A stretch of DNA of 64,000 nucleotides, taken from assembly GCF_034190915.1 (NCBI RefSeq), contig NW_026947509.1, positions 31,070,767 through 31,134,766 on the forward strand, in the 5' to 3' direction. Source of the DNA: Cavia porcellus (lineage: Eukaryota > Chordata > Mammalia > Rodentia > Caviidae). Within the stretch, counting starts at the first letter, position 1; the number at the start of each line of letters is the position of its first letter. Below, in pieces: positions 13,150-25,115 of this stretch. The translations under genes and the position numbers were made by a program. A model generated the notes under the pieces. That model was not told the DNA's origin. It saw only the letters and a list, made by a program, of their open reading frames with translations, and searched no databases.

Positions 13150-13500
13150 GCATCTGATTGAACGGTAAATGCTTACATTTAGAAAAAGTAAAAGACACAT
13201 TGCCTTCCCATTCCCCTCAAGAACCTCCCCGTCACTTCTAACACACGCATCCCTCGCTCCTGCCTCTTTCTGCAGCAGTTCTGCAAGTGCCCTTTTGTGT
13301 GTGTCTTCAGTCGCAGTGTCCTGGCTGCCTTGAAGTCCTCAATCAATACCAGGCATTGACCTTTCCTGCTCACTTTGACTTCGGGAAAGAGCCAGAAGTC
13401 ACAGGGTGCCAGATCCAGTGAATGAGGTGATGAGGGCACACCTTCATGTTTTGACAGAAACTATTGCAAATGGTTGATTAATAAGAGGCAATCAAAAAGC
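13150..13500 (-). pseudogene. Mariner-type transposase fossil (C-terminal part)
   Basis: The minus-strand frame at 13439-13179 reads SPHSLDLAPCDFWLFPEV and then a decayed tail. This matches the 'PPYSPDLAPCDF.LFP' block of mariner transposases, which carries the third catalytic Asp of the D,D34D triad. Only about 80 codons of a usual roughly 345 remain and the catalytic N-terminal Asp residues are absent, so it is not functional. The 3' non-coding part continues to about 13150. A mariner-end-like sequence, GAGGCAATCAAAAAGCACAG, sits at 13482-13503 in a position that does not fit a single element (see findings). Confidence 0.8.
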
Positions 13501-13660
13501 ACAGTAAAGGTGTAAATAAAAATATTTACTACAGTAAAAGACACAATGCCATGAATCCTGAAAATTCTCCCTCAATGGGACCACATAACCCCATCATTCC
13601 TAGTAAAGTGTCTTTTACTGTAATACACTCCTAAACATTCATTGTACTTTGCAATCGTCC
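13482..13660. repeat. Mariner-derived foldback fragment
   Basis: TACAGTAAAAGACAC at 13530-13544 is exactly inverted at 13608-13622. The left copy plus four bases (AGTAAAAGACACAATGCC) is repeated directly at 13187-13204 with one mismatch, inside the mariner fossil's 3' region. This suggests a second, internally deleted mariner copy (MITE-like) beside the first. The outer right end, near CTTTGCAATCG, is only a weak match to the left end. Confidence 0.6.
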
Positions 13661-15299
13661 TTGGTACAGATACTGGGGTGCGGCTATGTAACTACCATTT
13701 CAGCCTCAGCAGCTGCAGGTTGCCCTGGGGGCTGGTCCTGGGACCACCAGATTGTTACTTTATCCAGAAATACTCTTCCGTGTGTTACTTGGCACTTGGG
13801 CAGTGAACACTTTCGCTCCTTTTAAATTCTTACCACCCCGATTTCAGCAGTCATCAGCCTCTGACCTGTCCTCTCTGTGCCAGGTTCAGTACCAGGCCAT
13901 GGGAAAGAAGTGGTCGCCGTGCCTGTGCAACCCTCAGCAGCTCATCCCTGACTGTGCAGACTGAGAAGCATCGTGGGCAAATCCAACTGCCTCTGCTGCC
14001 TGGGGCCATGGTTCCACCTGTCCCCGGGGTCCCTCGGGCATAATCTCCAGTGGCCAGGTTGTGTCTGTTTCCATCTGTCTTTCCCTCGCCTTCCTCTGGC
14101 ACCTGGCGTCAGTAATGCTCTAAGCTAATATGGTGCCTCTCTGCACTGCAGATCTGCAGGTAGGGCTCTGCTGTTGTCTCTCGGAACCTAAATAGCATCC
14201 CTGCCCCGAGAGCGCTGCAGGGCCCCCGTCATCTGCGTGTCCTGCACTCTAGGCAAATGAGCGACGCTTACACTATGGCTTCTGTTCCTTTCTGTTATTC
14301 TTCTGCCCATCTGTGTTGGCCTTGGTCTTATTCCTGCAGTGTCCTAGGCTTACTTGGCATTCACCACCCATCCCAGTCAGTGGGGAGGACCCAGAAGAAC
14401 CTCATGTCATCAGGTCCATAGCTGCAAGCCTCTCAGCATCATCAGGGTACCCAGCTGAGGTCTAGCTCACATGCCTTGGACTTGGCTAGAAAGAACCCAA
14501 GGGACAATCTTGGCCAGCACTGCCCTAAAGGCCAGTAGGCAGACATTAGACTTACATTTCCCCCAATTTAGAAACAAGAAGAGGGTATCTACTGGGCACT
14601 TCTCAAGGAGTGATCTCTGCTCAGATTAATCACTGTTCCCCCTCTGTGCACACAAGTGTCTCTTTGACAGTCTACAGCAGAACCCTGTCCAGGGCTGGGG
14701 GACCTGAAGCTCACTGCAGGGGGCTCAGAATTCACATTTCTTGGAACCCAAGTGACAGGAACCTGTTTCCAAGCGCATTCCCTTCTGGCTACAGAAAACC
14801 TTTTCTAAAATAATTGGCAGGATCAGGGTGCACTTGCTGTGAGTCTTCCTGGTGACCAGGCAACTTCAGAGATCAGGGAGGTGCCCCTGACTCACAGGGA
14901 GAACCTGTCTCAGGAGAGTCCACATCTGGATATAATGCCACCTCCTCGCTCTGGGGGACAGCAAAGTGGGCCCAACAGCACTGCTTCTAAAGGCCCACTG
15001 GGTCTGAGCTGGGAACACCTGCCCAGGACCTTCTGGCTGTGAATGTGGGGCGGAGGGGCTCCGGTACCAAGAGGTTGCATCCTGAAATGCTGACAAATGT
15101 ACCCCCTACCAGCTCTGCCCTCACAGGACATCAGTGCCCCTGGGGGATGCAGCCAGCTCTTCTCATCTCTCACTTCCCACACCCTTGGGATACCTTTGAG
15201 ATTCCCCTCCGACAGTGCAAATTCTCTGTTAGGTTGATACACTGAGTCAATCTAAGAAGTTGAGAAGTTTAACTAAGAGACTCAGCGGGGAGCCAAGAT

Positions 15300-15605
15300 C
15301 CTTACTCTGTAAATACCCTCATCCTGTGCAAGAGGAGAGCACAGAGATTTTGTGAGTGCTATACCCACCCTGGGTTGGGGGTAGCCTGTGTACAGTAAGA
15401 TGGGGAATAAGAAGCTCACCCTTGCCCCCTTTTGCTCTTGCTGCTTTTGCTGGCTGTTGCCTTGAAGTGTTGCCCCAGTGCCACGCCACCCTGCCTTGGA
15501 GCCCACGGGTTATGGACAGAAACCTCCACAAACAGTGAGCTAAATAAACCTTTATTTTGAGTGTCAGGTATTCTGTCCTAGCAACAAGAGCAAAGTAACA
15601 AGACA
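15300..15605 (+). mobile_element. MaLR-type LTR relic
   Basis: The 3' part shows the family pattern: GAGCCCACGGGTTATGGACAG, GTGAGCTAAATAAACCTTTA, TTTTGAGTGTCAGGTATTC, ending TAGCAACAAGAGCAAAGTAACAAGACA. The AATAAA at about 15542 is the LTR polyadenylation signal. The 5' boundary is uncertain. Confidence 0.65.
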
Positions 15606-18399
15606 TTCCCTCACACCAGTATCTTTTGGGGAGGCTAGTCTTCCAAACAAAACTCACAGTCTCCTTGGGACACGTTTTCCAAGAGGGGTGCTATGAAATG
15701 CTCCAACCCCAAACTTGGGCCTCCTCCTTGCCTAACCTAATGCTCACTACCTGCAGACCACATCTCCTGTGGGAGGCTGCATCTGGGACCATGCTGCTCA
15801 CCCCGAGAGCCCCCAGGTCGGCTTGTCCTCAGCTGTGTGCCCTCCTGGTCCTCACAGGTGGCCCGCAGTCCCCATTGTCCCTTGCCAAGTGTTTCAGTCA
15901 CTCATCACAGTGGTTCCCCAGGACTGCCACCAGCAGGGTCCATGGCTCCCTCTGCTAGCAATCATCCAGCAATCTGTCCCTGCTCTGGCCACTCACACAC
16001 CTCCCACCCCTCCTCTCCTTATCCAGTGGGGCAGGGATATCCACAATTCCAAATGTACAGCTGCAGACCCCACTCTCTGCTTCCTTCCTGTCCACCCTTC
16101 CCAACTGGGCTCAGGCAGAGCAGTGCTACACAGATTTGAGCTCCTCAGTCCCAAGATCCTGCCTTGCTAGCCCTGCACCCTGGGCATGCTCTGGAAGGAA
16201 ATGCCCTCCTCACTTCCAGGAGCCACCCACGGTCTTCATTTCTCACACATGCCCTGCCTTCCAGTGTCACAGCACTTCTCACTGTACTGACTGGAAAAGT
16301 GTCACCTAACAGCAAGCATCCCGGTCCACTGTCCCCAGCCTTCATGGGCTTGACTCTGTTTCCACTTAGGTGGCATTTGTTGGCCCTAGCATGACATGCC
16401 CTGCCCAGGTTGCACCCATTGTGACCCGGACCTCTGCCCCTGCAGTACTTGGTTCTGTCCCTCTTGAAGGCACAGCTGCTCCAAAGTCTTTCCCTCTTCA
16501 CTGATGTCCATGTCCTTAGTCCAGCCAGTGATGTGGCTTTGTCGCGGCCAACAGCGCCTCCCCTCCAGGGATCTCAGCAGGCCCAAGGGCCGTGTGAGTC
16601 TTAGGGGACACCACAGAGCTCATCCCTCCCTCCTGTGACCAGAAGCCATGGTGAGAGTTCATACTAGGCACCCGGCAAGGAAACCAGGAGGTGCTGGGTC
16701 CTGGAGGCCCTCAGAGGGAGAAGTCTCCCCTACCTGGTCACAGCCCATTGGCCCTGCCCAGCCTCTTCCCCCAGTATCATCCCTTTCTCTGTTGAGTGCC
16801 TATCACTTGGACTTGGCAGCTCCAGGTCCCTGCTCACCCTCTGCCCAGCATGTCACTTGTGACAGCCGGGGTCAGCAGTGGGGATCTGAGCATCCTCATC
16901 CCAGTGAGGTTTGCTGGGCCTTGCACAGTGGATGGAACTGGCTGGTGTGCAACGGAGAGGCGCTGGCAAGGACAGTGACAAAGACTCCCCAGCTTGAGAC
17001 GCACTTGAGCCAGCAGCTGCTACTAAAGGGCACGGCCCCTGTTCTGGTGGGGCCGCGGTGGAGGCTGTGAAGACTGCCTGCCTAATCCCCTGCTACATAC
17101 CATTAGTAAAAGACCCGATTTCTTGAGCCATGTCTCAGGGACAAAGAAGGACAAGCAAATTCCATCTGTGTGGATGTGCTGATAGAGGGGTAGGTAAGCA
17201 GATGAGCTGGTGCACATCCACCGAGGAGGACTGTGGCATGGGCCAGGGACTTGCAGAGAAGGAGACTGGTGGGGAGATGAAGTGCCACTGAGTCAGAAGG
17301 CCCAGGACTGGTGCTGAGGGAAGAGGGGAGGAGACACACGCTCATCCTGGCTGCTTCCAGGATGATGTAGGGTCATCACAGATGCAGTGCAAACACAGCA
17401 ATCTCCATGATGACACGGAAAGCACAACTGGCCTTCGAAGGATCCTGACATCTGTTGTCACAGGAGGAGAAGCATACATTAGTCACCGATGGGCACTTGG
17501 TGCCCCGGGATCCAGGAAGCACTATCCCCACCCCCATCTGCAGGTTTTAGGGCTGGGGCCCCAAGGCAGGCCCAGGGGGACCATTGTGGTTCTGGTTTAG
17601 AGATGAGCAGAAACAGGAAGTGACTTTTCAGGTCAGGCTGCAGGAGAGGTAGGGACCCGTCGCTGCCTCCAGCTGACAATGTCCCAACACCATGGCCCTG
17701 GGAGGTTCACCCCAGCTTCCCTGTCAGAAGACGACAATCAGAGCTGCTGCCAGCACTCTGAGGGCTTCATTTTTGCTGTACTGGGAGCACGGGGAGGCAA
17801 CAAGCCCCCGGGGACCAAATGCTTTAAGAGGGGATGCTGGGTGTGAACAGAGGCAGGAAGGAGCTAATTAATGTTCCCCAGGTCCAAAACAGGAGCACTC
17901 ACAGCACCCAAAGCTTCTGTGCTCTTCCAACCCCTAGCCTGACATGTCCCTCCACCCTGACTGCAACGCTGTGAGTGCAGCAGAGGCCACAGATGCCCCC
18001 ACTTCTCCTGACTGCCTACAAAGAATGCATTTCATTTTGCATCAATTACTGGGCAGTGGGACGGATGATGACGAGGACTGTTGGCAGCATTATGTGCAGG
18101 CGAGGAGACACAGGGAGAAGCAGGCCATGCCAAATTAAAAAAGCAAGCGCCTCATTTCTCCATGGCTTTGACGCAGGGACTCAGGGTCCCGAGAAGCAGG
18201 GTGCCGGGCTCGGGTGTCCCATGCATTAGTGTTGCCATTAGTTCTTCCCAATCGGGCATCAATGTTCAAACCCCTCCTCCCCATATATATAATCGGAGCC
18301 ATAATGATCACACTGCAGGCTCTCCGAGGTTCGGGCTGTGAAGTATAGTCAGAGACACAGCTTCACTCTTCACTCGCAGGGCTGACAAGCATGACTAGA

Positions 18400-18680
18400 G
18401 GGAGAATAAAATAACATTCCGCACGCATAAATATCAAGCAGCCTGCTCCAGACTGATGGGCCAGGAATGTATTCTTAGCTATCATTCCGGCAGACAGGCC
18501 CAAGGACACTCATAACTTATTTTACAATCATTTAGTTTCAGCTCAAGTGGAAAACGTGACAACTTATCTCTGCTGACAAGATGCCATATCGAACCTTACA
18601 ATTAACTCTCCTCCGATTATCTGCCCAGCCGATCATTAGCTGGGCCATTTTGATGAACTGTTGCAGGAACTCGCCTTGGT
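18400..18680. promoter_or_regulatory. Candidate conserved non-coding block
   Basis: Repeat-free, even-composition DNA dense in developmental-factor words: GATTATC, GATCATTAGC, CTTATCTCTG (GATA), CAATCATTTAG, CAATTAACTC, and AGGAATGTATTC (TEAD-like). The surrounding intron is GC-rich and lacks such density. No conservation was measured. Confidence 0.35.
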
Positions 18681-20739
18681 GAGAGCCGCTGCCAGGTGTG
18701 CCCAGAGGTCTCTGCTTTCTGGGTTGATCTTCCCAGCCCAGGGTCCAGCTTAGGATTCCCAGGGGTTCTGGATGTGTCAATAGGGAATTGTGGGGACCTG
18801 GAACCCTCCAGCTCTGGATGGATGGCCCGCTGGGTCTCCCAGTGCCCATGCTCCAGAGGCCCCCACCCCCCACAGCCTCCACTGGCCTGGGAGCCTGTAT
18901 TTCTGTGGGTGGCCAGCCCTCTGCAGGGACACCTCTGGCCACTCTGCCTCCCTGGGCATCGAGTGGAGAGGGGATACCAGGAAGTTGCTAGAAGGAGCCA
19001 CCATGCTCTAGAGCAACCGTAGGTGATTCCTGAAAGGCTGGCTACAGACTTCCTGTTTGTTTACTAAAAATACAAAAGCCTTTACAAGACGTGTTCCTAA
19101 GTAGCATGCACTTACATGGACACAAAGAAAAGACAGACAACCAGAAAGATAAGCAACAGGATGGGCTTAGGCATATGACCCCAGTCTCTCTCCTATTTCC
19201 ACACACACCTTACCTCTCTGGTAGTGTTAGGTACGATATGTTATTAAAATCTTTTTTTTTCCTGGTATGAAAAGAATCTTGAATTATCAAAGACAGAGTC
19301 ATTTGTGGGTGCTGGGGGGCAACTGGTGGAGAGCCAAGGCCTCCCACAAACTTGCAAAGCCATGACTGGGGGAACTAGTAAATTATAGTGCACTTGCTCT
19401 GCTCCCGGGCTGATAAGAAGCAGCTAATTTGGATCTTTAATAAGGGCCCTGTCCCTTCTGAAGCTCAGAGAGATGTGGAGGCTGGTAAATAAAGAACGGG
19501 CCACCTCTGCCACCCGAGGAAATCACAACATCCCGGGCCCCTGTTGAAAGCGGAGTGTGAAGTAGAGTTCAAACCCGCGCCCCTGCTCACACGCTTTGAC
19601 GGAGCTTGCAGCAGGAGGAGGCGGACTTGATTCCACCTCTGAAGACGTTTCAGAGACTGGCATTATTGTGCGCTTCCCTTTGCCGCTCGAGCAGGGGTAC
19701 ACAATGTCAGAAGGGGCAGCGGGGACACAGCGGGGGGCCCATGAAGATGACAGGTGTTGGGGGAAAGGAAAAGACAACAGAGTGTTATACTGAGTTACAA
19801 AAATGGGCAGAAAGGCGTTCAATAAGGGGAGAATGGAGAGAAAACAGAGGGGAGAAGGGTTTCCTTCTCGGGCCATTTTCAATGACACCAACAGATCTCT
19901 ATAAATGAAGCCAACTAAGCTGGAACATGAGAAATCCGATCTTCATTTAGAGGAAGCCCTCAATTAACGGAATGATGTTCATAAACTCCTAAAGAAAGCA
20001 CGTAAGTTCTGAGTGTGAGTTGTGGTAGAGGGATTCTTTGGGGTAGGGGTGTGCAGATCTGCGAATATGCAAACACTTGTAGACTTTAAGTGGGTGACGT
20101 GTATTTATGCAACTTGATCTCAAGAAAGCCGGTTTAAAAAAAACAAAACAAAACAGGAGAAAAGGGCAAGGCTGTCGTGTTCAGCACTAGAGAACAACTG
20201 AATAAAGAATGAGGCGTCCCTGGGACAGTATTGGTAACAAGGGCTGGGGCTCCGGCTGGGAGCTGAGGGGGACCTGGAAACTGAAACAAAAGGCTGTGGG
20301 ACTTGGGACCTGCAGCTGGGTTTGGGCTGGGGCCCAGCGTGGGTGCTCGGTTCCAGCCACCTGCCAGGGTCTGGCTCTGTGTCCCGTGGCAGACTCTGCA
20401 TCCTGTACTGCAACCTGCAGTGGAGGGGAGAGCAGAGCAGGGGAGAAACCCCAGGTGACCACCCTCCCCTTCCCAAGCCACACTCCTCACACCTCCTACT
20501 GCTTCTCACAGGGCCATGCCTTGCTGGGCTTCTGGGTCTCTCTTCCTTCTTGCCCACAACCACAGGCTTCGGGAAGGAACCCGGGGCCTCTGAAGCTTTC
20601 CTGCCTGGCCATCATCTGATTTTAGGGGACAACAGGAAGTGTGTGGAGAGCACAAGGAACAGAGAGCATCCAAGGAGGCTCGAGCAGGGCTGCATCAGGA
20701 AGGAGCTTGTTCTGGAATGCAAGTCGGGATCTGACATTT

Positions 20740-21140
20740 AAGGGTCAAAAATCAGATTGCTCTCCAGTTGATTTTTCATGAAATGCAAGCGGCACCAAGC
20801 TTGAATTAATCTGGCATACTCTGAAGAGTGTAAAGGCACGCTGAGCAGGACTGTTAGGAGGAATTGAAATCATTTCAAGAGATTCCCATTTCTCTCCAGC
20901 CTTATCTCTTTTTACATAATCAGCCACAACCATTTCTCAAGTTTGCTGCTTCTAGCTGCTAAATTACAGATTCTGTTTCTTGTGGAAGGCTACCTGGCAG
21001 AGCGAGCTGGGGAAAGAGCATGCCTACTAGAAAACTCAATTAAATCAAGAAGCTAATTAGATGGTTGATCGTTCTTTGATAACTTGGGAAACTTAGCTGT
21101 TTCCATTAAAAGTCACACGGAGTCGAATTACCAATTGTAG
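20740..21140. promoter_or_regulatory. Candidate conserved non-coding block
   Basis: About 400 bases free of recognisable repeats contain CTTGAATTAATCTGGC, CTCAATTAAATCAAG, GAAGCTAATTAGATGG, TTGATCGTTCTTTGAT and GAATTACCAATTG. Many are homeodomain (TAAT/ATTA) and HMG-type (TTGAT) words. Enhancer function is inference only. Confidence 0.4.
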
Positions 21141-21455
21141 TCCAAGCAGGAAGCAGGTGTCCTAGCTCAGCTGGAGGGCTGCATAGCCCGGGCTCTGTCC
21201 AGGGTCCTGAAGGTGTTGGCCCTTCATTCTGTACAAAGCCCAGCAACCCTCAAACAGTTGCTTCTTCCAGACCTAGGCTTGCTATCTGCTGACATCACAC
21301 GGCTGACCACTGGTGTCTCAGCTTTAAGTAAATGTGACAGGCAGAAGCCCAGATCTAAAAAGGAGCTAATTCGGTTGTGACCTATTATTCCACCAATGCA
21401 GGTTAAAATGTCATACAAAGCTAAGTAATGCAATGCACGCCCCTCTCCCTTCCCA

Positions 21456-21556
21456 CTGCCTTTTTTTTGTTTTGTTTTGCAGGGCTCAGAATCGAATCCC
21501 AGTCTCTCATATGCAGGCCAGGACTCTACCTGAGAGCTACAGCCCCAGCATCCTCA
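21456..21556 (-). repeat. Antisense ID-type SINE
   Basis: On the plus strand, a T-rich tail (TTTTTTTTGTTTTGTTTTGC) is followed by AGGGCTCAGAATCGAATCCC, GCAGGCCAGGACTCTACC and TGAGAGCTACAGCCCCAGC, the reverse complement of an ID tRNA unit with its B-box-like GGGATTCGATTC. Confidence 0.7.
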
Positions 21557-22799
21557 TTCCCTTTCTAAACATGAAGAGCACAATGTGCTTTGGTTTGCAC
21601 AATTATTTCCCTACTGCTTGCATGGATTTCAAACTTCTGACCATTAACCAGCAGTTGGATAAATTTCCCATATTAAGGGCAATTTCCAGGTTATAGGTTC
21701 GAGAAAATAAGCATGTCTGGAGCTGTGGACAAATGCTGCTAGGCTGTGAGTTCTGTGCTGCTCCCACCAGTGGTGAATGAGGAAGTTCAAACCGGTGGGT
21801 GCGACCTTCAATTCTTTCAGCCTCAAATGCTTCACCTGAGGGAGGTGACCAGAGTGGCCCTGAGCACCTGCCTCGCCCCACACCTTTTCTCCTTCCCCAG
21901 AGAATGTAGAGCCACATACGTCTCCACCATGTAACTTCAGTGTGGTGCCAGATGGACAGCTGGACAAAGACAACCAGACAGACTCGCTCTCCCATCAGGT
22001 GGTGCAAAACCAGTAACAGATAAGACACAGATCCCGGCCCAGGGCTGACACCCCAGAGTACAACCTGCACTTGGAGACCTCTACAAGGGAATGGCAAGGA
22101 CTGCTATGGTCACTGCTAAAGCCCAGGCTGGCAAAGGACCACAGTAGGGCACAGAGGTCACTGACACGTGGGGTCCTTTGTCCTGAAAACCCCCAAAACA
22201 CAGCTGCATGGGAGGAACCAGCTTCCCCAAACAACAATCACCCAACATAGCGAAAACTAAAGACTTCCCACACTGAACTGCAATACAAAACACAAACACC
22301 AAAAGAAGAGCAGATATTTAAGAGGGAAAGTTGTGGGAGGCGCCTCAGATGGTTTTGGGGATTTTACTATTATATCTGCCACAGTCAGATCTGGGTGAAC
22401 CACAGTGGGGTCATAGACAGCGCTCCTGATGCATACAATGGTGGGAACAGGGGTCCATGCCTCCTCTGCCCCCTTCACGACCTTCTGTGAGCGATGTTCT
22501 GATGCTGTGGCCCATTCCCTTATGCTGGAGTATTTCTTTGAGTTTTTAAAAACAACTGTAGCTGTGGCCAATGTACAGCTGTGCCAAACACAGAACATGC
22601 GCTCAGTGAAAAAAAAAATCTGTTAAAAAAAAACCTCCAGAAGATTACATCATGGAAGATCATGGTGGGAGCTAGGGCTCCGTCCAGGGTCAGATAAGAA
22701 CAAAATTTGACTAAAACCTTTGAATGCTGGAGGAAAAAATGTCCGGTTCACCTATGGCTATACAGAAAAGGCCCAAGGGTTTTAAGTAAGGTTTTTTGT

Positions 22800-22965
22800 G
22801 TTTTTTTTTTTTTTGGTCTTTTTGAGACAGTGTCTCTCTATGCAGTTCAGGCTGGCCTTGAGCTCACTTTGTAGCCCAGGATGGTCTCAAACTCACAATG
22901 ATCCTCCTGTCTCAGCCTCCCGAGTGCTGGGATTATAGGCATGAGCCATCATACCCGGCTCTTAA
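22800..22965 (-). mobile_element. Antisense B1 SINE, well preserved
   Basis: Plus-strand reading: T tract, GAGACAGTGTCTCTCTATGC, CAGGCTGGCCTTGAGCTCAC, TAGCCCAGGATGGTCTCAAAC, CCTCCTGTCTCAGCCTCCCG, AGTGCTGGGATTATAGGCAT, ending CATACCCGGC. The two copies of the 'caggctggcctTGAGCTCAC/caggatggtctcaaactcac' unit are the internal duplication typical of rodent B1. An imperfect flanking repeat (TTTTAAGTAAGG / TCTTAAATAAGG) fits a target duplication. Confidence 0.9.
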
Positions 22966-24611
22966 ATAAGGGCTTTAAGTATTATTTAACTACCAACTGA
23001 AAACCCTGCCTATTCCTTCTTACAATCTGAGCTCTTTGGAGAATAAATCATTAACATATTTCAATGATAAATTGAGTCCTATTTCCCACTAGGCATCACA
23101 GGTAACCTTTTGCTATGTCTGAATTCAACTGAAGGACCGTGGGTTCTTATGACAAAAGTGCTGATGTCCCCTGCGCGGCTGTGTCTGTCCCTGCAGAAAT
23201 CACATTCTGTAAATATCTAAAGTAGCACCCGAGAGTCTCCGTGGCTACATGCTCCTCTCCTCAGCATGTAATGGGACCCTTGCAGTCCCCAAGCTGCGGC
23301 TGCAGGTGGGTGGTGAGGACAGCGAGATGGATCGTATCTCGGTGTCCGGTGCCCTGACGGAAGTCCTGGCCACTTGAAAGAGAGGCCCCAGTCTTTCTGC
23401 CACACCTGGCCTCTGACAATTGCCCCAGTCATGGGGCTTGAAGTTACTGAGCAGGACGCCCCTGCCCCTTGGGCCATTGGCTCCCAGGCTGCTTTGAAAG
23501 ATCTGTTCCACTGGGAATTCATCCGCTGGGACCAGGGACTGAGAAACCTTCGGCCAAGCAGCGACCACCCAGAACCGGCAGGAAGATGATGCCTGAGTCA
23601 GGCCCATGATCCCGACAACACCTGGGGACTCTGTGCGTGTGCACGTGTGTGTAAAAAGCCCCGGGATATCCTGATGGGACAAACAACTCCTTGTGCCTAC
23701 GGAGTGGAAGACACTGTTTAGGGTCCTGAAGAAACTGGAGTACAACAGAATACTAAGGTTTTTAAAACACAGGGGAAAAAATACAGCAAAACCATTAAGA
23801 ATCCAATTTGAACTGTGTACTGCTATAGACTGATGCTGAATGCAGAGGGACCCAAAATACGATCGCCCAAATCTGCACTCACTCCTGCTCGGGTACCGGG
23901 GAGACCTTTAGCAATGTAAATATTCATGACTAGAACAGTCTTTAAAGAGCCCCCACACTTCAATGTGAGGTTCTGTTGTGTGGCGTTTCACAGAGGTGTG
24001 AGGCGATTTCCTCACTGGCCCAGGGAGGGGAGCGTGTCTCCACCGCTGTCCTGGGATCTCACTAACCTGCTCCTCGCAGTGACTAAGGACTGCACTGCGG
24101 GTTTCGCACAGGGGGTGGGGGTTCCGGATTTCCAGCCCAGTGTCACTGATGGCAGCAGCACATTCCCTTGACGACACCCTGTGCTGGAGTGCAGTCTGTT
24201 TTGTAAGGTGGCAGTGGGAAAGATGAACCTAAGGGCCGCTCACCTTGGCTGCATGAGTACAGCGCACAGTTATACTGCACAGGGCCTCCCAGGTCACCTG
24301 GGCACCAGAAGGTGGGGGGCAGGAGGTCTCCCACATGGGGAGGGGGTTCCATTCCTGAAAAGCTGCTCAGAGCATGACCTTCTAACCACTTCTTCATTTA
24401 CCCCTAGTACCACGCGACCCCAACTAACTCGGTCGCTTGGGGAAGTGTCATTTTGACCAGTCGATTCTGGTTTTGAATAAATTTGGTTAAATGGTCATTT
24501 TTATATTTCCTGTTATATCATCTTATAAATTTAATGAAAAAATCTAATTCTTGGTCATCTTTTATTTAAAAATTGGAGTGGTCAATGGTTAAAGTAGTTT
24601 AGTAACTATCA

Positions 24612-24735
24612 CTAGGCCTGGTATAACACACCTGAAATCCCAGCACTGGAGAGGCTGAGGCAGGAGGATCAGTGTGAGTTTGAGGCCTGCCTGGACTACA
24701 AAAGGAGACTGTGTCTCAAAACAAACAAACAAACC
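24612..24735 (+). repeat. B1 SINE
   Basis: Contains TAGGCCTGGTATAACACACC, GAAATCCCAGCACTGGAGAG, GCTGAGGCAGGAGGATCAGT, GAGGCCTGCCTGGACTACAA and a (CAAA)n-type tail. Sense orientation relative to the window. Confidence 0.85.
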
Positions 24736-24849
24736 AAAACACAGAATTTTGATAATTATAGACATATGTGTTTTTCTCATTTTGTCTTTCCCACACAAAT
24801 GAAAAACCAGAGTATAATATCTATAATTAATAAAGATGCTTAAACTAGG

Positions 24850-24935
24850 ATTAAGGGCTTAGTGATAGAGGGTTTGGACAGAATGTTGGAAGCCCCAAAT
24901 TCAATTCCTAGTGCTGCAAAAACATCACACCACAC
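24850..24935 (+). repeat. ID-type SINE fragment
   Basis: Reads TTAAGGGCTTAGTGATAGAG, then GAAGCCCCAAATTCAATTCC and TAGTGCTGCAAAAACATCAC; the A-box and B-box regions of an ID unit are recognisable but decayed. Confidence 0.6.
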
Positions 24936-24937
24936 AA

Positions 24938-25115
24938 CATGGCACATAACTGTAATCCCAGCTCTCTAGGAGGCTGAGTGAGGCAGGAGAACCAGAAGTT
25001 TGAACCCCGGGTAATTTAAGTCTCACTGAACTCCTATTTCAAAATATAAAAAGGACTGGGAAGTAGCCAGCACAAAGACCCTGGGTTCAATTCTCAGTGC
25101 AGCAAAACAAACAAA
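24938..25115 (+). repeat. B1-dID composite SINE
   Basis: B1 part: GGCACATAACTGTAATCCCA, GGAGGCTGAGTGAGGCAGGA, AGTTTGAACCCCGGG. tRNA part: AAAAAGGACTGGGAAGTAGCC, ACCCTGGGTTCAATTCTCAG, then an AAACAAAACC tail. Confidence 0.7.
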
